Assembly: GCA_016124895.1 (NCBI GenBank)
Contig: WGMU01000021.1
Location: 1-64,000, forward strand
Origin: a bacterium
Lineage (GTDB): Bacteria; Planctomycetota; Planctomycetia; Planctomycetales; Planctomycetaceae
Direction of reading: 5' to 3'
DNA: 64,000 bases
In this document: one piece after another, positions 9,553 to 24,043 of the stretch
Position numbering within the stretch: position 1 is the stretch's first letter
Layout of the letters: every line of letters starts with the position of its first letter
Made by a program: the position numbers and the translations under genes
Notes under the pieces: generated by a model
What the model saw: the letters and a program-made list of their open reading frames with translations, nothing else
What the model was told of the DNA's origin: nothing
The model's database searches: none

Positions 9553-11004
9553 TCAAACCAGCACATCTTTCAGGATGTGCGATTCTTCAACGCCAGTCAG
9601 TCGCATGTCGAGCCCCTGGAAGGGGACGGTGAACTTCTTTTCGTCGATACCCAGCAGGTGCAGCATGGTGGCGTGCAAATCGCGGATGTGGCAGATGTCG
9701 GTGACTGAGTTGTAGCCCAGTTCGTCCGTCGCTCCGTGGCTGGTGCCTCCTTTGACGCCGCCACCGGCCATCCACATTGAGTAGCCCTTGATGTGATGAT
9801 CGCGGCCGGCGCCGCCCTTACCCTGGAACATCGGCGTGCGGCCGAATTCACCACCCCAGATGATCAGCGTGTCTTTGAGCATGTCACGCTGCTTGAGGTC
9901 CTGGACCAGAGCCCAGGTCGCCTTGTCGGTCAGGCCGCAGCAGGTATTCATGTACTGAACCAGGCCACCGTGATGGTCCCAGCCGCGATGGTACAGATGG
10001 ATGAACCGCGTCCCGCGCTCGGCCAGACGTCGAGCCAGCAGGCAGTTGGATGCATACGAGCCATCGCCCGGCTTCGCTCCGTACATGTCGAGGATGTGCT
10101 GCGGTTCGTCTGAGAAGTCCATCAGTTCCGGCACCGACGTCTGCATCTGGAACGCCATTTCATAGGCGGCGATGCGCGTGTCGATCTCGTCGTTGTGGAC
10201 CGTCAGGTTTCGGTGCCGATCGAGTTGCTGGATCGAGCGGACAAGTCGTTCCTGCAGACCGGCAGAAACGCCCTCCGGCGAGCGAACGTAGTGAACCGGG
10301 TCGCCGCTTGAGTTGAACTCGACGCCCTGGAAACGGCTCGGCAGGAAACCGGCGCCCCACTGCCGCGAGGCAATCGGTTGAGGATTCCGGCCACCGACGC
10401 TCGTCAGCACGACAAAGCCCGGCAGGTCTTCGGCTTCGCTGCCGAGGCCGTACGTCACCCAGGCCCCCATCGACGGTCGGCCGTTGATCGCCGTGCCGGT
10501 GTTGAGAAACGTGTGTGCGGGATCGTGGTTAATCTGCTCGGTGACCATCGACCGGATGATGCACAGGTCGTCGGCCATCTTTCCGTGCCACGGCAGAAAG
10601 TCGCTGATGAGCTGCCCGCTCTCGCCGTACTTCTTGAACTTCGTCAGGTGGCCCTGCACCTTCAGTTGTTGTCCCTGAAGCTGCGCGATCGGTTGCCCCT
10701 TCGTGAACGATTCCGGCATCGGCTGACCGTTCAGGCGGTCGAGTTCCGGCTTGTAATCAAACGTCTCTAAATGCGATGGTCCCCCGGCCATGCAGAGGAA
10801 GATCACGCGTTTCGCTTTCGGCGCATGATGCGGCAGTCCCGGAAAGCCCGGCGGAATGCCAGCCGGCTTTTGAACGTCCGCCGTCGTCGTTTCTTTCGCG
10901 CCGAGCCCGCGTGGCAGCCCCATCGAAGCCAGCGCCGCCGCGCCAAGCCCGACGCCCGTGCTTGACAGAAATGCCCGCCGTTTCAGTTGCTGTGTGAGGT
11001 CCAT
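9553..11004 (-). CDS. DUF1501 protein with Tat-type signal (sulfatase-fold), unpaired
   Basis: A 483-residue exported protein of the DUF1501 family, distantly related to sulfatase/alkaline phosphatase folds. It starts MDLTQQLKRRAFLSSTGVGLG, a twin-arginine signal. Family blocks seen are FLCMAGGPSHLETFDYKP, SMGAWVTYGLGSE, LLARRLAERGTRFIHLYHRGWDHHGG, LIIWGGEFGRTP and GRDHHIKGYSMWMAGGGVKGG. A GGAG ribosome site 8 bases before the ATG at 11004 fixes the start. Such genes normally sit directly behind a PSCyt1/DUF1549/DUF1553 partner. Here the upstream neighbour is an IS110 remnant, so the partner appears to be lost or was never present. Confidence 0.88.
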   Translation of the reverse strand: MDLTQQLKRRAFLSSTGVGLGAAALASMGLPRGLGAKETTTADVQKPAGIPPGFPGLPHHAPKAKRVIFLCMAGGPSHLETFDYKPELDRLNGQPMPESFTKGQPIAQLQGQQLKVQGHLTKFKKYGESGQLISDFLPWHGKMADDLCIIRSMVTEQINHDPAHTFLNTGTAINGRPSMGAWVTYGLGSEAEDLPGFVVLTSVGGRNPQPIASRQWGAGFLPSRFQGVEFNSSGDPVHYVRSPEGVSAGLQERLVRSIQQLDRHRNLTVHNDEIDTRIAAYEMAFQMQTSVPELMDFSDEPQHILDMYGAKPGDGSYASNCLLARRLAERGTRFIHLYHRGWDHHGGLVQYMNTCCGLTDKATWALVQDLKQRDMLKDTLIIWGGEFGRTPMFQGKGGAGRDHHIKGYSMWMAGGGVKGGTSHGATDELGYNSVTDICHIRDLHATMLHLLGIDEKKFTVPFQGLDMRLTGVEESHILKDVLV

Positions 11005-11034
11005 TGTCTGTCTCCGAACGTAGATGGGGATGAA

Positions 11035-11231
11035 AGCCCGTTGCTCTGTCGGTAGAGATGTGGCTGTTGAATCAACTCTCACTTCAGGAGCACGAGCGAT
11101 GTTGGAGGTAACAGTTTTTGTCGGACTGGACTTTCATAAGGATTCGGTGCAGGTATGCGTGCCGGATGCTCAGGGAACGGTGCTGGGGAATCGGCGGTGC
11201 GTCAATGACGTAGTCGCGGTGATGCGGAGTG
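11035..11231 (+). mobile_element. IS110-family remnant: transposase 5' end only
   Basis: On the plus strand, after a good ribosome site (aggag at 11086-11090), an ATG at 11099 opens MLEVTVFVGLDFHKDSVQVC and continues VLGNRRCVNDV. This is the N-terminus of IS110-family DEDD transposases, including the first catalytic Asp in GLD. Resemblance stops after about 44 codons, near 11231, where the opposite strand becomes the CHAT gene. The rest of the transposase and the right end are missing. Boundaries are approximate because IS110 elements lack terminal inverted repeats. At most 94 bases lie between the DUF1501 start (11004) and this ATG. Confidence 0.75.
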
Positions 11232-12013
11232 CCGCCGGAGTGGGTCAGCTCGACGCAGTTGTGATTCCCGTGACCGCTCCAGTGAACGACGTGGTAACCG
11301 CCCGCCTGTTTGATCTGCCCGGCCAGCCGCTCGCACGTGACGCCGTGACACAGCACGTCGACCTGCACGTTGTTCTGCCGCAGCACGTGATCGAAGTACA
11401 GATCCCGCAGTTCGCGCCGCTCCTGCTGCATGGCCAGCGGGCGCGAACCGGGTGCCTCAGCAAACACCAGCAGCACCTTCAGCGGCTGTGTGCGCGGCAG
11501 GTCGGACACATCGAGCGGTTCGTCACGTTGCGGCATGTCGGCCGCGATGGCCCGCACGACGATGTTGCGGTCGAGCAGTGTCTGGCCACCAGCTTCCAGT
11601 CGAGCGATCTCCCAGGGCACGTTGGCAAACGCGGCGGTCAGCAGGTTATCGGCCTGGCCCGCCAGTTCGACGATCAGCGTCTGCCGCCCCTGCGTCGCGG
11701 CGGCATCCAGCAGCGGCTGAAGTAGATTGCGTCCCGCCTCGTCCTCCCCGCCCAGCACCTGTCGGCCCAGGAACAGACCGATCTGTTCGAGCAGTTCCGC
11801 GGCCGGACGAACTTCGGTTTCGGTCCCCTGCCGCAGCGCGCGTTCATAGTGCCGCACGTAGCGGCAAGCATCGAAGACGCCTTCCCAGTCAGCCGGGCTG
11901 TGATCGCCCAGCCGCACCTGCCGCGCAGCAAGTTGTCGATCGTGTTCGTCACGCAGTGTCAGTGCGACCAGTTTCTCACCAGGCCGCGGGTCGATGTGCA
12001 GATGGAATGTCAT
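11084..12013 (-). pseudogene. CHAT-domain (caspase-like) protein truncated by IS110 remnant
   Basis: Residues 1-262 resemble the CHAT protease family, which are caspase/separase-like peptidases often used in defence or programmed cell death. The segments LKVLLVFAEAPGSRPLAMQQ and HVVHWSGHGNHN give the core strand and the His-bearing motif at about residues 244-251. The catalytic Cys strand that should follow is absent. Instead the frame runs about 48 residues through the antisense of the IS110 transposase start and stops at 11084, so the product should be inactive. Upstream, PWEIARLEAGGQTLLDRN is typical of CHAT N-terminal halves. The start is uncertain (ATG at 12013, 12022 or 12028). Confidence 0.72.
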
Positions 12014-12192
12014 GGAGTTCATGCCCACAGACGCTCTGGTTTACACCTGGGCAGAGTATCGCAGGACAGGACGCATCGACAGCGACGCGCCGTGACCGAA
12101 ACAGACCTCAATTTCTGCAATGACAGATCCCGGCTACCGTGATCTGGCAGGCAGCCACAACGCATCGGTCTTGATACTGAATGACTTTGGTG

Positions 12193-12498
12193 TCAGCCGG
12201 CTCCCAGGTTGCTGGTTTGCTGTCGGGTTTCGGTTCGGCTGCTCGGCATAACACAGCAAACAGGCTGAGGCCTGACGACCGCGTCAGATGGACCTCGTCG
12301 CGGTCGGACGATCCCGCGATCGACCAGCCGCTGCAACCGATTCGACACCACCTGCGGCTTCACCTCAACGGCCGCCGCCAGATCGCCAACGCACAACTCG
12401 CCCTCACGAACCAGAGCGTGCAGCAATCGCAGCCGCGTCTCGTTCGCGAAGATCTTGAACAGCCGTGTCAGCCGTTCGACTTCTTCAGCCGAAATCAA
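12193..12498 (-). CDS. ArsR-family HTH regulator, C-terminus atypical
   Basis: A 101-residue protein whose first 65 residues are an ArsR/SmtB winged helix: FKIFANETRLRLLHALVREG, then ELCVGDLAAAVEVKPQVVSNRLQRLVDRGIV. The recognition helix reads KPQVVSNRLQRL. After RGIVRPRR the sequence (GPSDAVVRPQPVCCV) no longer looks like the usual wing and dimerisation helix. A plus-one frame from that point reads DRDEVHL and then SLFAVLCRAAE, somewhat more family-like, so a frameshift near 12310 is possible. No metal-binding CxC box is visible. It lies 179 bp upstream of the CHAT remnant on the same strand. Confidence 0.7.
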   Translation of the reverse strand: MISAEEVERLTRLFKIFANETRLRLLHALVREGELCVGDLAAAVEVKPQVVSNRLQRLVDRGIVRPRRGPSDAVVRPQPVCCVMPSSRTETRQQTSNLGAG

Positions 12499-12797
12499 CG
12501 ACCGACCGGCTCGGCTGTATCCGGAAAAATGGGATCGAAAACGGTCACGTAGCAGGCTCCACCTAATTACACAGAACTGTGCGATAGCGGAGAAACGAGC
12601 CCGACGTCACAAGACATCACGCGTCCACCGCGGAAGGTCGCAACCTTGCAGGTCTACGACGCCTGACTGGGCGGCCTGGAGTCGACCTGGGAATCATTGT
12701 CGCGAATGGCCGTCACCGCGTTCGCCAGGACGCGGGCATTCATCGCCTCCGCGCGTTCTGGCGAACGCAGCCTCGACCGTTAATTCCAGGACAGTCT
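12499..12797. other. intergenic region, nothing recognised
   Basis: A 299-bp gap between the ArsR gene and the end of the pyruvyl-transferase gene, holding the promoter of the former and the transcript end of the latter. I saw no strong hairpin with a T-tract and no coding frame with family resemblance. Confidence 0.45.
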
Positions 12798-14063
<1,266 letters not shown>

Positions 14064-14301
14064 GATGTCTCCGAGATGTGAGCCAGGAACTCGCCAGAGT
14101 CGGTTCCACAGGAGACAGGCATCCTGCCTGCCATCGACCTGCAGGTCCAACTGACGAACTGGCGGTGTCAAATTCAAACAACAGGGACCGAAGCTAACGG
14201 CGATTGCCGATCCGAAGGCTTTGTTGCCTTCGTTCTCTTCTGTTCCAGAAACAAGTCCCGCAGCTTGCGAGCAATTGTGAGGCAGGAGTCGATCCGACTT
14301 A

Positions 14302-15597
14302 TCAACCAAACAGCGCCGCGATCGGCTTCCCCATGTCGGTGATGGGAACCGGGCGGTCGCCGTCGTAAAGGTTCTTCGAGTAATCAACGCCGACTGCAGC
14401 GCAGATCGTCGCAAAGAAGTCGGGCACGGTGACGCGGTCGCGAACAATCTTTTTGGCAATCTCGTCCGTCTCTCCCCAGGCTCCGCAATGCGAGAGCCCG
14501 CCACCGGCGAGCACGCAACTGAATGCGCTGCCCTGGTGCCCGCGGCCCCCGCCGCTGTCGAATTCCGGCGGCCGACCGAACTCGGTGGTAATCACGATCA
14601 GCGTACGGTCGAGCAGCCTCTTCTCGTCCAGATCGAGCAACAGCGTCGAGACCGCCGTATCGAGTTCCTGAATCAGCCTGTGCTGCTGTAGAATGCCCGA
14701 GTTGTGAACATCCCAGCCGGCTCCGTTCAGGAAGTTCAGATTGTGCGACACCTCGATAAAGCGCACGCCACGTTCAACCAGTCGGCGGCTGAGCAGACAG
14801 CGCTGGCCGAATTCGCCGCCGTACCGGTTCCGCAGGTCCGCGGGTTCATGGTCAAGCTGAAACACGCGATTGAACTCCGGCCCACTCAGGCGCAGGCTCT
14901 GCTCAATCGCCGCGTCGTAATCGAGCAACCGCTGATCTGTCGTCGGCCCAGCATTCCGTTTCAGGACGGCCAGGAACTGTTCTCGCCGAGACTGCCGCTC
15001 GTGAGTGATCCCGTCCGGGCGTGACAGTCCAGCCGGTCCCTGACTGGTATCGGTCAGATACAGATAGCTGTCGCGAGCCCCCAGAAACCCCGGCCCCCGC
15101 GTGATATTGGGATAGCCAATCAGCACGTACGGCGGAGCCCCTTCTTCCGCCGCTCCGCGTTCGTGGGCGATGAGCGACCCCAGCGACGGATAAGTGATCG
15201 TTCCACTGACGGGGCGTCCGGTGTGCATTCGGTTGGTCGCCGCCGCGTGCTCGTCAATCACTTCATGATGCACGCTGCGCACCGCCGTCACACGGTCCAT
15301 CAGTGGAGCCAGCTTCGACAGATGCTCACACACCCGCACGTCCGGAACGGCAGTCTCGATGGACTCGTAATAAGACCCCGCCTGCTTCTTCGATGGATCG
15401 CCCTTCGTTTTTGGATCGAACGTGTCCACCTGGCCCATTCCTCCACCCAGCCAGATCGAGATCACGTGTTCGGCGCGTCCCGTGATGATCGAGCTTGAGC
15501 CCTCGGCTGCCACCATTTTCGGCAGCCAGGAACCGGCCGCCAGAGCCGTCCCAGCGGCGAGACAATCGCGGCGAGTGAATTGATTGTTCGTATTCAT
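14302..15597 (-). CDS. DUF1501 protein, partner of the LamG-PSD protein upstream
   Basis: A 431-residue DUF1501 protein starting [22 protein letters not shown] with a twin-arginine-like signal. Blocks seen are [84 protein letters not shown] and [19 protein letters not shown]. In place of the GGPSH motif of its paralogues it has GGGMGQVD. The start at 15597 follows the stop of the PSD gene by 50 bp, so the two are one transcription unit. Paired DUF1501/PSD proteins are abundant in planctomycetes and usually linked to polysaccharide use, but their biochemistry is not established. Confidence 0.88.
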   Translation of the reverse strand: MNTNNQFTRRDCLAAGTALAAGSWLPKMVAAEGSSSIITGRAEHVISIWLGGGMGQVDTFDPKTKGDPSKKQAGSYYESIETAVPDVRVCEHLSKLAPLMDRVTAVRSVHHEVIDEHAAATNRMHTGRPVSGTITYPSLGSLIAHERGAAEEGAPPYVLIGYPNITRGPGFLGARDSYLYLTDTSQGPAGLSRPDGITHERQSRREQFLAVLKRNAGPTTDQRLLDYDAAIEQSLRLSGPEFNRVFQLDHEPADLRNRYGGEFGQRCLLSRRLVERGVRFIEVSHNLNFLNGAGWDVHNSGILQQHRLIQELDTAVSTLLLDLDEKRLLDRTLIVITTEFGRPPEFDSGGGRGHQGSAFSCVLAGGGLSHCGAWGETDEIAKKIVRDRVTVPDFFATICAAVGVDYSKNLYDGDRPVPITDMGKPIAALFG

Positions 15598-15647
15598 GTC
15601 TTGTCTTCGGTGTTTCTGAAGTTGGAAAGCCTTGAGCTTCTTCCACG

Positions 15648-18600
15648 TCACGGCATCCATGCGAACTCGCGGTCGTTGATGAGGCTCCAGACAACATCTT
15701 CGTAGACCTCGCGCCAAGCCGCCTGAATCCGAGGATCAGCAGGCGGGCCGCGGCGGACGCGCTGTTCGATTTCGAGCTGAATCTCATTCGCGCGGGGCTG
15801 CAGATGATTGAACCAGGTGACCTGCGGCAGCGGCGGCAGTTCATCCGGCAGTGACACTTTGTCCGCAGGCACGAGTCGCTGATCGAAGCCACTCGCCAAA
15901 GCTGTTGTCAACTCCGAGCGCTCGTCCGGCCGCGGTCGTCGTCCCAGCGTTCGCAGGAACAGTTCTTCGACCAACCACTCCGCCGACGGAGCTTTGATCG
16001 CCAGGTCCGCCAGATCACTGTGCCACGATGCCCGGGTCAGGATGACGGACAGAACTCCGTTTGCCAGAACACCAGGTTGCAGGACGTTGGGTTCAGTCTC
16101 GCGCTCGGCGATCGGCTTCTGCCTGGCTCCCGTCCAGCCGAACGCTTCCAGCACGTCGGCGACAGCACGAGCCCGCGGCAGCGACAGGCTGGGCCGATCG
16201 CGTTCGTTCTTCAGGTCACCGAACATCCACGCACGGGTCGGCCTGCCAAGCGTCAACCGGCTGCCCAGCGGTCGGCGGCCGTCATGCACAAACGTCAGCT
16301 CCTCGACGTCGATCGGATGTCCGGTTGCGACGTGCAGCGAATCGACAATCTGCTCGGCCGTCAGCCGTCGACGCTCGGGCGCGTTGAAGAAACGCTGTTC
16401 CGCTGCTGCTTCAAGATTCCAACCACTCGCCTCGCGCTGATACATCTCCGAGGAAACGATCAGCCGCACGATGTGTCGCAGATCGTAATCGTGCGAAACG
16501 AGTTGGTGAGCCAGCCAGTCCAGCAGTTCCGGATGACTCGCCGCATTACCTTCCCAGTCGTGAACCGGTTCGACCAGACCCGCACCGATCAGTTGCTTCC
16601 ACACGCGATTCACGATGACGCGCGAAAATCGTTCGTTCTGCGGCGCCGTAATCAACGCCGCCAGCCGCTCGCGCGAGTCGTTGGGCTGAGCCATCAGTCG
16701 GTCGATTTCCGGTCCGTCGCTGGCTCCGGTGACATCAGCAAACGGCCACTCGGGCACGATCGGTTCATCCGGCGACAGAGTGGCCCGAATGAGCGATTCA
16801 CGCGTTTTGTTCTTCTCGAAAAACGCCGCTGGCACACGGCTCGTCACAGGAACGGTCACTGGCTTGCGATCAAACATGGCTGCCAGCGAATACAAATCTC
16901 GCTGCGTCGTGCTGTGGTACGGCGAATCGTGGCAGCGGGCACACTGCAGTTCGATGCCCAGAAACGCGGACGCGACGATGTGTCCTTTCGCGGCGAACGG
17001 CGAGTCATTTTCACCCGCCTGAGCAAAGCCAGCACTGCCACCTTCGGCCGCTCCACCGCGCATCAGCAGCAGTTCGGTGACCATCCGGTCGAGCGGTTTC
17101 TGATCCCGCAGTGCGTCGTAGATAAACCAGCGAAACGGTCCGGTACTGTTGAGGGATGCGTTCAGCAGCGATGGGTTTTCTGCCAGCAGATCGAGCCAGA
17201 ACGTCATCCACTGATCGGCAAATCGATCGTCATTCAGGAGCCGATCGATAATCTCATTTCTCGACGATCGATTACCGGACGGACCTGTGAAAGACCGAAT
17301 CTCCTCCGGCGTCGGCGGCACACCAACCGTGTCGAGATAAACCCGTCGCAGAAACGCTTCATCACTGACGACCCGTGAGAACGCGACATCTCCTGCGCTC
17401 AACGGTGGAGGCGGCCAGTACGCTCCAGCTTTCACCCAGGCTTCCAGCGTTTGCACCTGCTCGTCGCTGAGCCCTTCATCAGTCGGCGGCATCCGCAGGC
17501 CTTCTTCGTTTGTACGGATTCGAGCAATCAACTCACTCGCCATCACATCGCCTGGCACGACCGCGGGAATCTCCGAGTCGCCGCTCTTCAATGCAGCCTC
17601 GCGCGAGTTCAGCTTCAAGCCCCCCTTGTCCTTGTCGCCGTGACAGCGGAAGCAGTTCTCACGCAGGATGGGCAGCACCTTGCGGTGGAAGTGTGCGGCC
17701 TGCTCGGCGTTCTCACTGGAGGCCGCTGCCAGAGCACGGTCGATCTTCGTCATGATGAAGGCATCGACCGGGTGCTGTGTTGACGCAACTTGCGGAACGG
17801 CGGGCGCCGGATGCTGCTGAGCCCAGTTCCGAGCCACGTCATGACGCCGCTTCCAGAACTCATCCAGGGACGCCGCTGTTGCCCGTCGCGTTTCATCATC
17901 GTACCTCGACAGTGAGGCCTCGATTTCAGCCAGAGCCGATTCGATCGCAACATCGGTCAGCGGCAGTCGTTGATTGCTGCCGGCAGGAGTCAGCACGTTA
18001 TACGACCTGCCGTCAGGCGTCTGGACCGCGACACAGATCTCGCCGGTTTCCGTGCGGATGCCACTGCCGCCGACGACGACTTCAAAGACAACGCGCCGTC
18101 TGCCACTGTCGGAGGCCGACTTCAAACTGATCACGGCACTGACCTCCTGCTGGTGATAACCGTGACGCCTCAAGCCGGGCAGCGGTGGTTCCGGGACCGG
18201 CGTGATCGGCTCCTCGCCGTCTGGTGGACGCTGCATGTAAGGCTTCATCTCGGCGACGAGCTGACCGTCGATCCACAGGCGACCCAGCGATCGAGCCCGA
18301 ACCAGGAAGGTGTGCTCACCAGCCGGCAGTTCAACATCAGCCGCCATGCGCAGCAGCAGAGGCGCCGTCCAGCCCGTGCGGAGACCCCAGTCATCGAAAT
18401 GCAGCGGCAGCCGAGGCAGCAGGAATGAATCCCCAGTCCAGCGAGCAGACTCGGCCGGCCACATTTCGCCTTCGTACAGCCAGCGATCGTTCGTCGGCAG
18501 CCCTTCGCTGATCTGCACGACCACGCGGCCATCCATAACGTCGGGTACGTCGGGCATGACAGCCTTCTGCAGCACGGCAACACGCGGGCCACCGACGCGG

Positions 18601-19337
18601 TTAAAGCGAGCCGCCAGGACCTTGTCGTCCAGCGCCGCTCGGTGGACCGCTACGGCATCAAGCAGCCCTGCGTAGCTGTTGCCGATACGGACCTCATCGT
18701 CATCCACAACCGGCGGCTCGGTGGTCGCTCCGCCCATATCCCAGGTTCCGTCAGTCGCCACGCCGTCGATCCAGCCGCGGACCGACTTCGGATCGCCAAA
18801 GCGATAGCTCACCGCAATGTGATGCCAGCCGGTCGAAACCGGGAAGCCGGCCTTTGAGGTCCAGCGATGCCAGTGCCGGTCACCGGCGGACAGTCTGGTC
18901 GCGAAGAGAAAGCTCAGATGCACGTTGCTTTTCTGACCGACGATACGCAGCGCCCAGTTCTGATTATCGCGGCTGAACCTCGGCGATCCCGTACGGCCCT
19001 TGCCAATGATGTAGCGCGGCGAGGCGTCACGGATCGACGCCGGGTTCACCCACGCTTCGATGGTGATCGCGTCGCCGTTGGTGAAGTCGAAGTCGCTGTC
19101 CGGACCGGGATCGGACACAGCCAGATACGCGGACGAGTCGACTCGGATGGCCGTATTGCTGGCCGCCATGTCCGGAAACTCGGGTGGTCGAGGCCCGGCC
19201 TGATCCCGCTGGACGTTGCCATGAACCGTGACTGGCGTGGCTTCTTCCGTGCCGAAGTCCCAGCGAGTGACGAGAGCGTCACCAGCCGAGGCCAGCGAGA
19301 AGCTCAGCAGGAGAGCAGCGGAGGCAAATGGGGACAT
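15648..19337 (-). CDS. large PSD protein: LamG, PA14-like, cytochrome-c-type, DUF1549, DUF1553
   Basis: A 1229-residue exported protein. After a signal peptide ([19 protein letters not shown]) comes a LamG/concanavalin-like domain (about 25-230; [15 protein letters not shown] to [14 protein letters not shown]). A PA14-like carbohydrate region follows (about 255-370; [20 protein letters not shown]), then a single-haem PSCyt1 segment with CFRCH near 565 and [13 protein letters not shown] after it. DUF1549 (about 640-830; [21 protein letters not shown]) and DUF1553 (about 900-1220; [20 protein letters not shown], ending [10 protein letters not shown]) complete it. A GGAG site precedes the ATG at 19337. 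The LamG and PA14-like modules before the haem domain suggest a glycan-binding redox protein at the cell surface, which is inference. Confidence 0.88.
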   Translation of the reverse strand: MSPFASAALLLSFSLASAGDALVTRWDFGTEEATPVTVHGNVQRDQAGPRPPEFPDMAASNTAIRVDSSAYLAVSDPGPDSDFDFTNGDAITIEAWVNPASIRDASPRYIIGKGRTGSPRFSRDNQNWALRIVGQKSNVHLSFLFATRLSAGDRHWHRWTSKAGFPVSTGWHHIAVSYRFGDPKSVRGWIDGVATDGTWDMGGATTEPPVVDDDEVRIGNSYAGLLDAVAVHRAALDDKVLAARFNRVGGPRVAVLQKAVMPDVPDVMDGRVVVQISEGLPTNDRWLYEGEMWPAESARWTGDSFLLPRLPLHFDDWGLRTGWTAPLLLRMAADVELPAGEHTFLVRARSLGRLWIDGQLVAEMKPYMQRPPDGEEPITPVPEPPLPGLRRHGYHQQEVSAVISLKSASDSGRRRVVFEVVVGGSGIRTETGEICVAVQTPDGRSYNVLTPAGSNQRLPLTDVAIESALAEIEASLSRYDDETRRATAASLDEFWKRRHDVARNWAQQHPAPAVPQVASTQHPVDAFIMTKIDRALAAASSENAEQAAHFHRKVLPILRENCFRCHGDKDKGGLKLNSREAALKSGDSEIPAVVPGDVMASELIARIRTNEEGLRMPPTDEGLSDEQVQTLEAWVKAGAYWPPPPLSAGDVAFSRVVSDEAFLRRVYLDTVGVPPTPEEIRSFTGPSGNRSSRNEIIDRLLNDDRFADQWMTFWLDLLAENPSLLNASLNSTGPFRWFIYDALRDQKPLDRMVTELLLMRGGAAEGGSAGFAQAGENDSPFAAKGHIVASAFLGIELQCARCHDSPYHSTTQRDLYSLAAMFDRKPVTVPVTSRVPAAFFEKNKTRESLIRATLSPDEPIVPEWPFADVTGASDGPEIDRLMAQPNDSRERLAALITAPQNERFSRVIVNRVWKQLIGAGLVEPVHDWEGNAASHPELLDWLAHQLVSHDYDLRHIVRLIVSSEMYQREASGWNLEAAAEQRFFNAPERRRLTAEQIVDSLHVATGHPIDVEELTFVHDGRRPLGSRLTLGRPTRAWMFGDLKNERDRPSLSLPRARAVADVLEAFGWTGARQKPIAERETEPNVLQPGVLANGVLSVILTRASWHSDLADLAIKAPSAEWLVEELFLRTLGRRPRPDERSELTTALASGFDQRLVPADKVSLPDELPPLPQVTWFNHLQPRANEIQLEIEQRVRRGPPADPRIQAAWREVYEDVVWSLINDREFAWMP

Positions 19338-19481
19338 GAAGGGTCTCCGGAAGGGGCCAGGCAGAATGTCTGTCAGACAGTCTGGACGGAGGGAACAAAA
19401 CACGCGGCGAGCGCGGCAGTGGCAACGTCAGACGCCACTGAGGCGGGAAGAACAGAAGGGGATCGTCGACAGACCGGATGC

Positions 19482-20898
19482 CTATCCCACGGAAAGAATG
19501 TCCTTGAAGACGCGGCCTTCGTTCTGATCGATGCGCTCCATCTGGCCCTTGTGGAGATAGACCAGTTTCTTATGGTCAACTCCCATCAGAGCCAGAATGG
19601 TCGAGTGAATATCGTGGACGTGCAGGCGATCCTCGACGGCGTGCAGGCCGACTTCGTCGGTCGATCCGTAGGCGTGCCCCGCGCGAACTCCGCCGCCGGC
19701 CATCCACATGGTGAAACCGGTCGGGTTGTGGTCCCGGCCGTCGCCCTTTTCGCTCATCGGAGTCCGGCCGAATTCACCGCCCCACACGACCAGCGTCGAG
19801 TCCAGCAGGCCGCGCTGTTTGAGGTCCGTCAGCAGAGCCGAAACCGGCTGGTCCATCGCACGGCACATGGTCGAATGGTTTGCTTCGATGCCCTTGTGAG
19901 CATCCCACTTGCTGCCGGCTCCGTGATAGCACTGCACGAAGCGGACACCACGTTCGACAAAGCGCCGCGCCAGCAGACAGTTGCGCCCATACGCCTCGGT
20001 GTCTTTGTTATCGAGCCCGTACAGTTTCTGCGTCTCGGCGGTTTCTTCGGACAGGTCAACGGCCTCGGGCGCGTGAGCCTGCATCTGATAAGCGAGTTCG
20101 TAGCTGCGAATCCGCGCGTCCAGTTCCGAGTTGTCCTGACGCGTCGCGGCGTGCCGTTTGTTGATCGTCGCCAGGAAGTCGAGTTCCAGCCGCTGCTGTC
20201 TCGCATCCACGGATCCCGGTCGACCGAGGTTGAGGAACGGTTCGCCTTCAACCTGCATCGCCGTGCCCTGATAGAGCGCGGGCATGAAGCCGGCTCCCCA
20301 GTTACGCGGCCCGTTGACGACCGTTCCCTTGCGATCCTGCATGACGACAAACGCCGGCAGGTTTTCGTTTGGAGTCCCCAGACCGTACGTCACCCACGCT
20401 CCGAGCGACGGCCGGCCGGCGAACTGCGTGCCCGTGTTCATCTGACAAACGCCGCCGGAATGGTTGATGCCGTTCGTCCAGCAGGACCGGATGACAGCGA
20501 TGTCGTCCGCGTGCGTGGCGATGTTCGGAATCCAGTCCGAAAACCACTGTCCGCTTTCTCCATGCTGCCGCCACTTGCGCTGATCAGCCAGGACCGGCGA
20601 GTCGAATTCCCCCATCGCCGTGATGACTCGCCCAAAGCTGTCCGGCAGTGGTTTTCCCTCGAGTTTCTTCAGCGCAGGCTTTGGATCTGTGAGGTCCAGG
20701 TGCGATGGTCCTCCTTCCATAAACAGGAAGATCACGCTCTTCGCACGCGCCATCCGGTTCATCATGCGCGCGGCAAGCGGTGACGGAGCGACAGTTGTTT
20801 CGCCGGCCGACAGGCTTTCGCTCAGCAACCCGGCCAGAACGAGCGCTCCGAATCCGCCCCCGGCCTGCAGCAGCATGTCCCGGCGTGAGATTTCGCGG

Positions 20899-20909
<11 letters not shown>
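19482..20909 (-). CDS. DUF1501 protein, translationally coupled to PSD protein
   Basis: A 475-residue DUF1501 protein with an N-terminal signal (SRRDMLLQAGGGFGALVLAG, Tat-like). Blocks seen are FLFMEGGPSHLDLTDPKP, SCWTNGINHSGGVCQMNTGT, SLGAWVTYGLGTPNENL, LLARRFVERGVRFVQCYHG, LVVWGGEFGRTPMSEKGDG and TGFTMWMAGGGVRAGHAYG. Its ATG lies 11 bases inside the end of the upstream PSD gene (20899-20909), so translation is coupled and the two proteins should be made in fixed ratio. It is close in motif content to the unpaired DUF1501 at 9553 and less like the one at 14302. Confidence 0.9.
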
Positions 20910-23997
<3,088 letters not shown>

Positions 23998-24043
23998 GGC
24001 GTGCTCCGCTTAAGTGCGCCGGGCAGGATACCTGGCTCACGAT

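Noticed and set aside
14116-14130. Small palindrome caggca-tcc-tgcctg as a REP copy
   Set aside because: Only 6-bp arms; likely by chance in high-GC DNA and unlike the gtgccactg palindromes.
14212-14232. Hairpin cgaaggc/gccttcg between the DUF1501 and pyruvyl-transferase-like genes as a terminator
   Set aside because: The T-rich side lies on the plus strand, whereas both genes run on the minus strand; the stem is only 7 bp.
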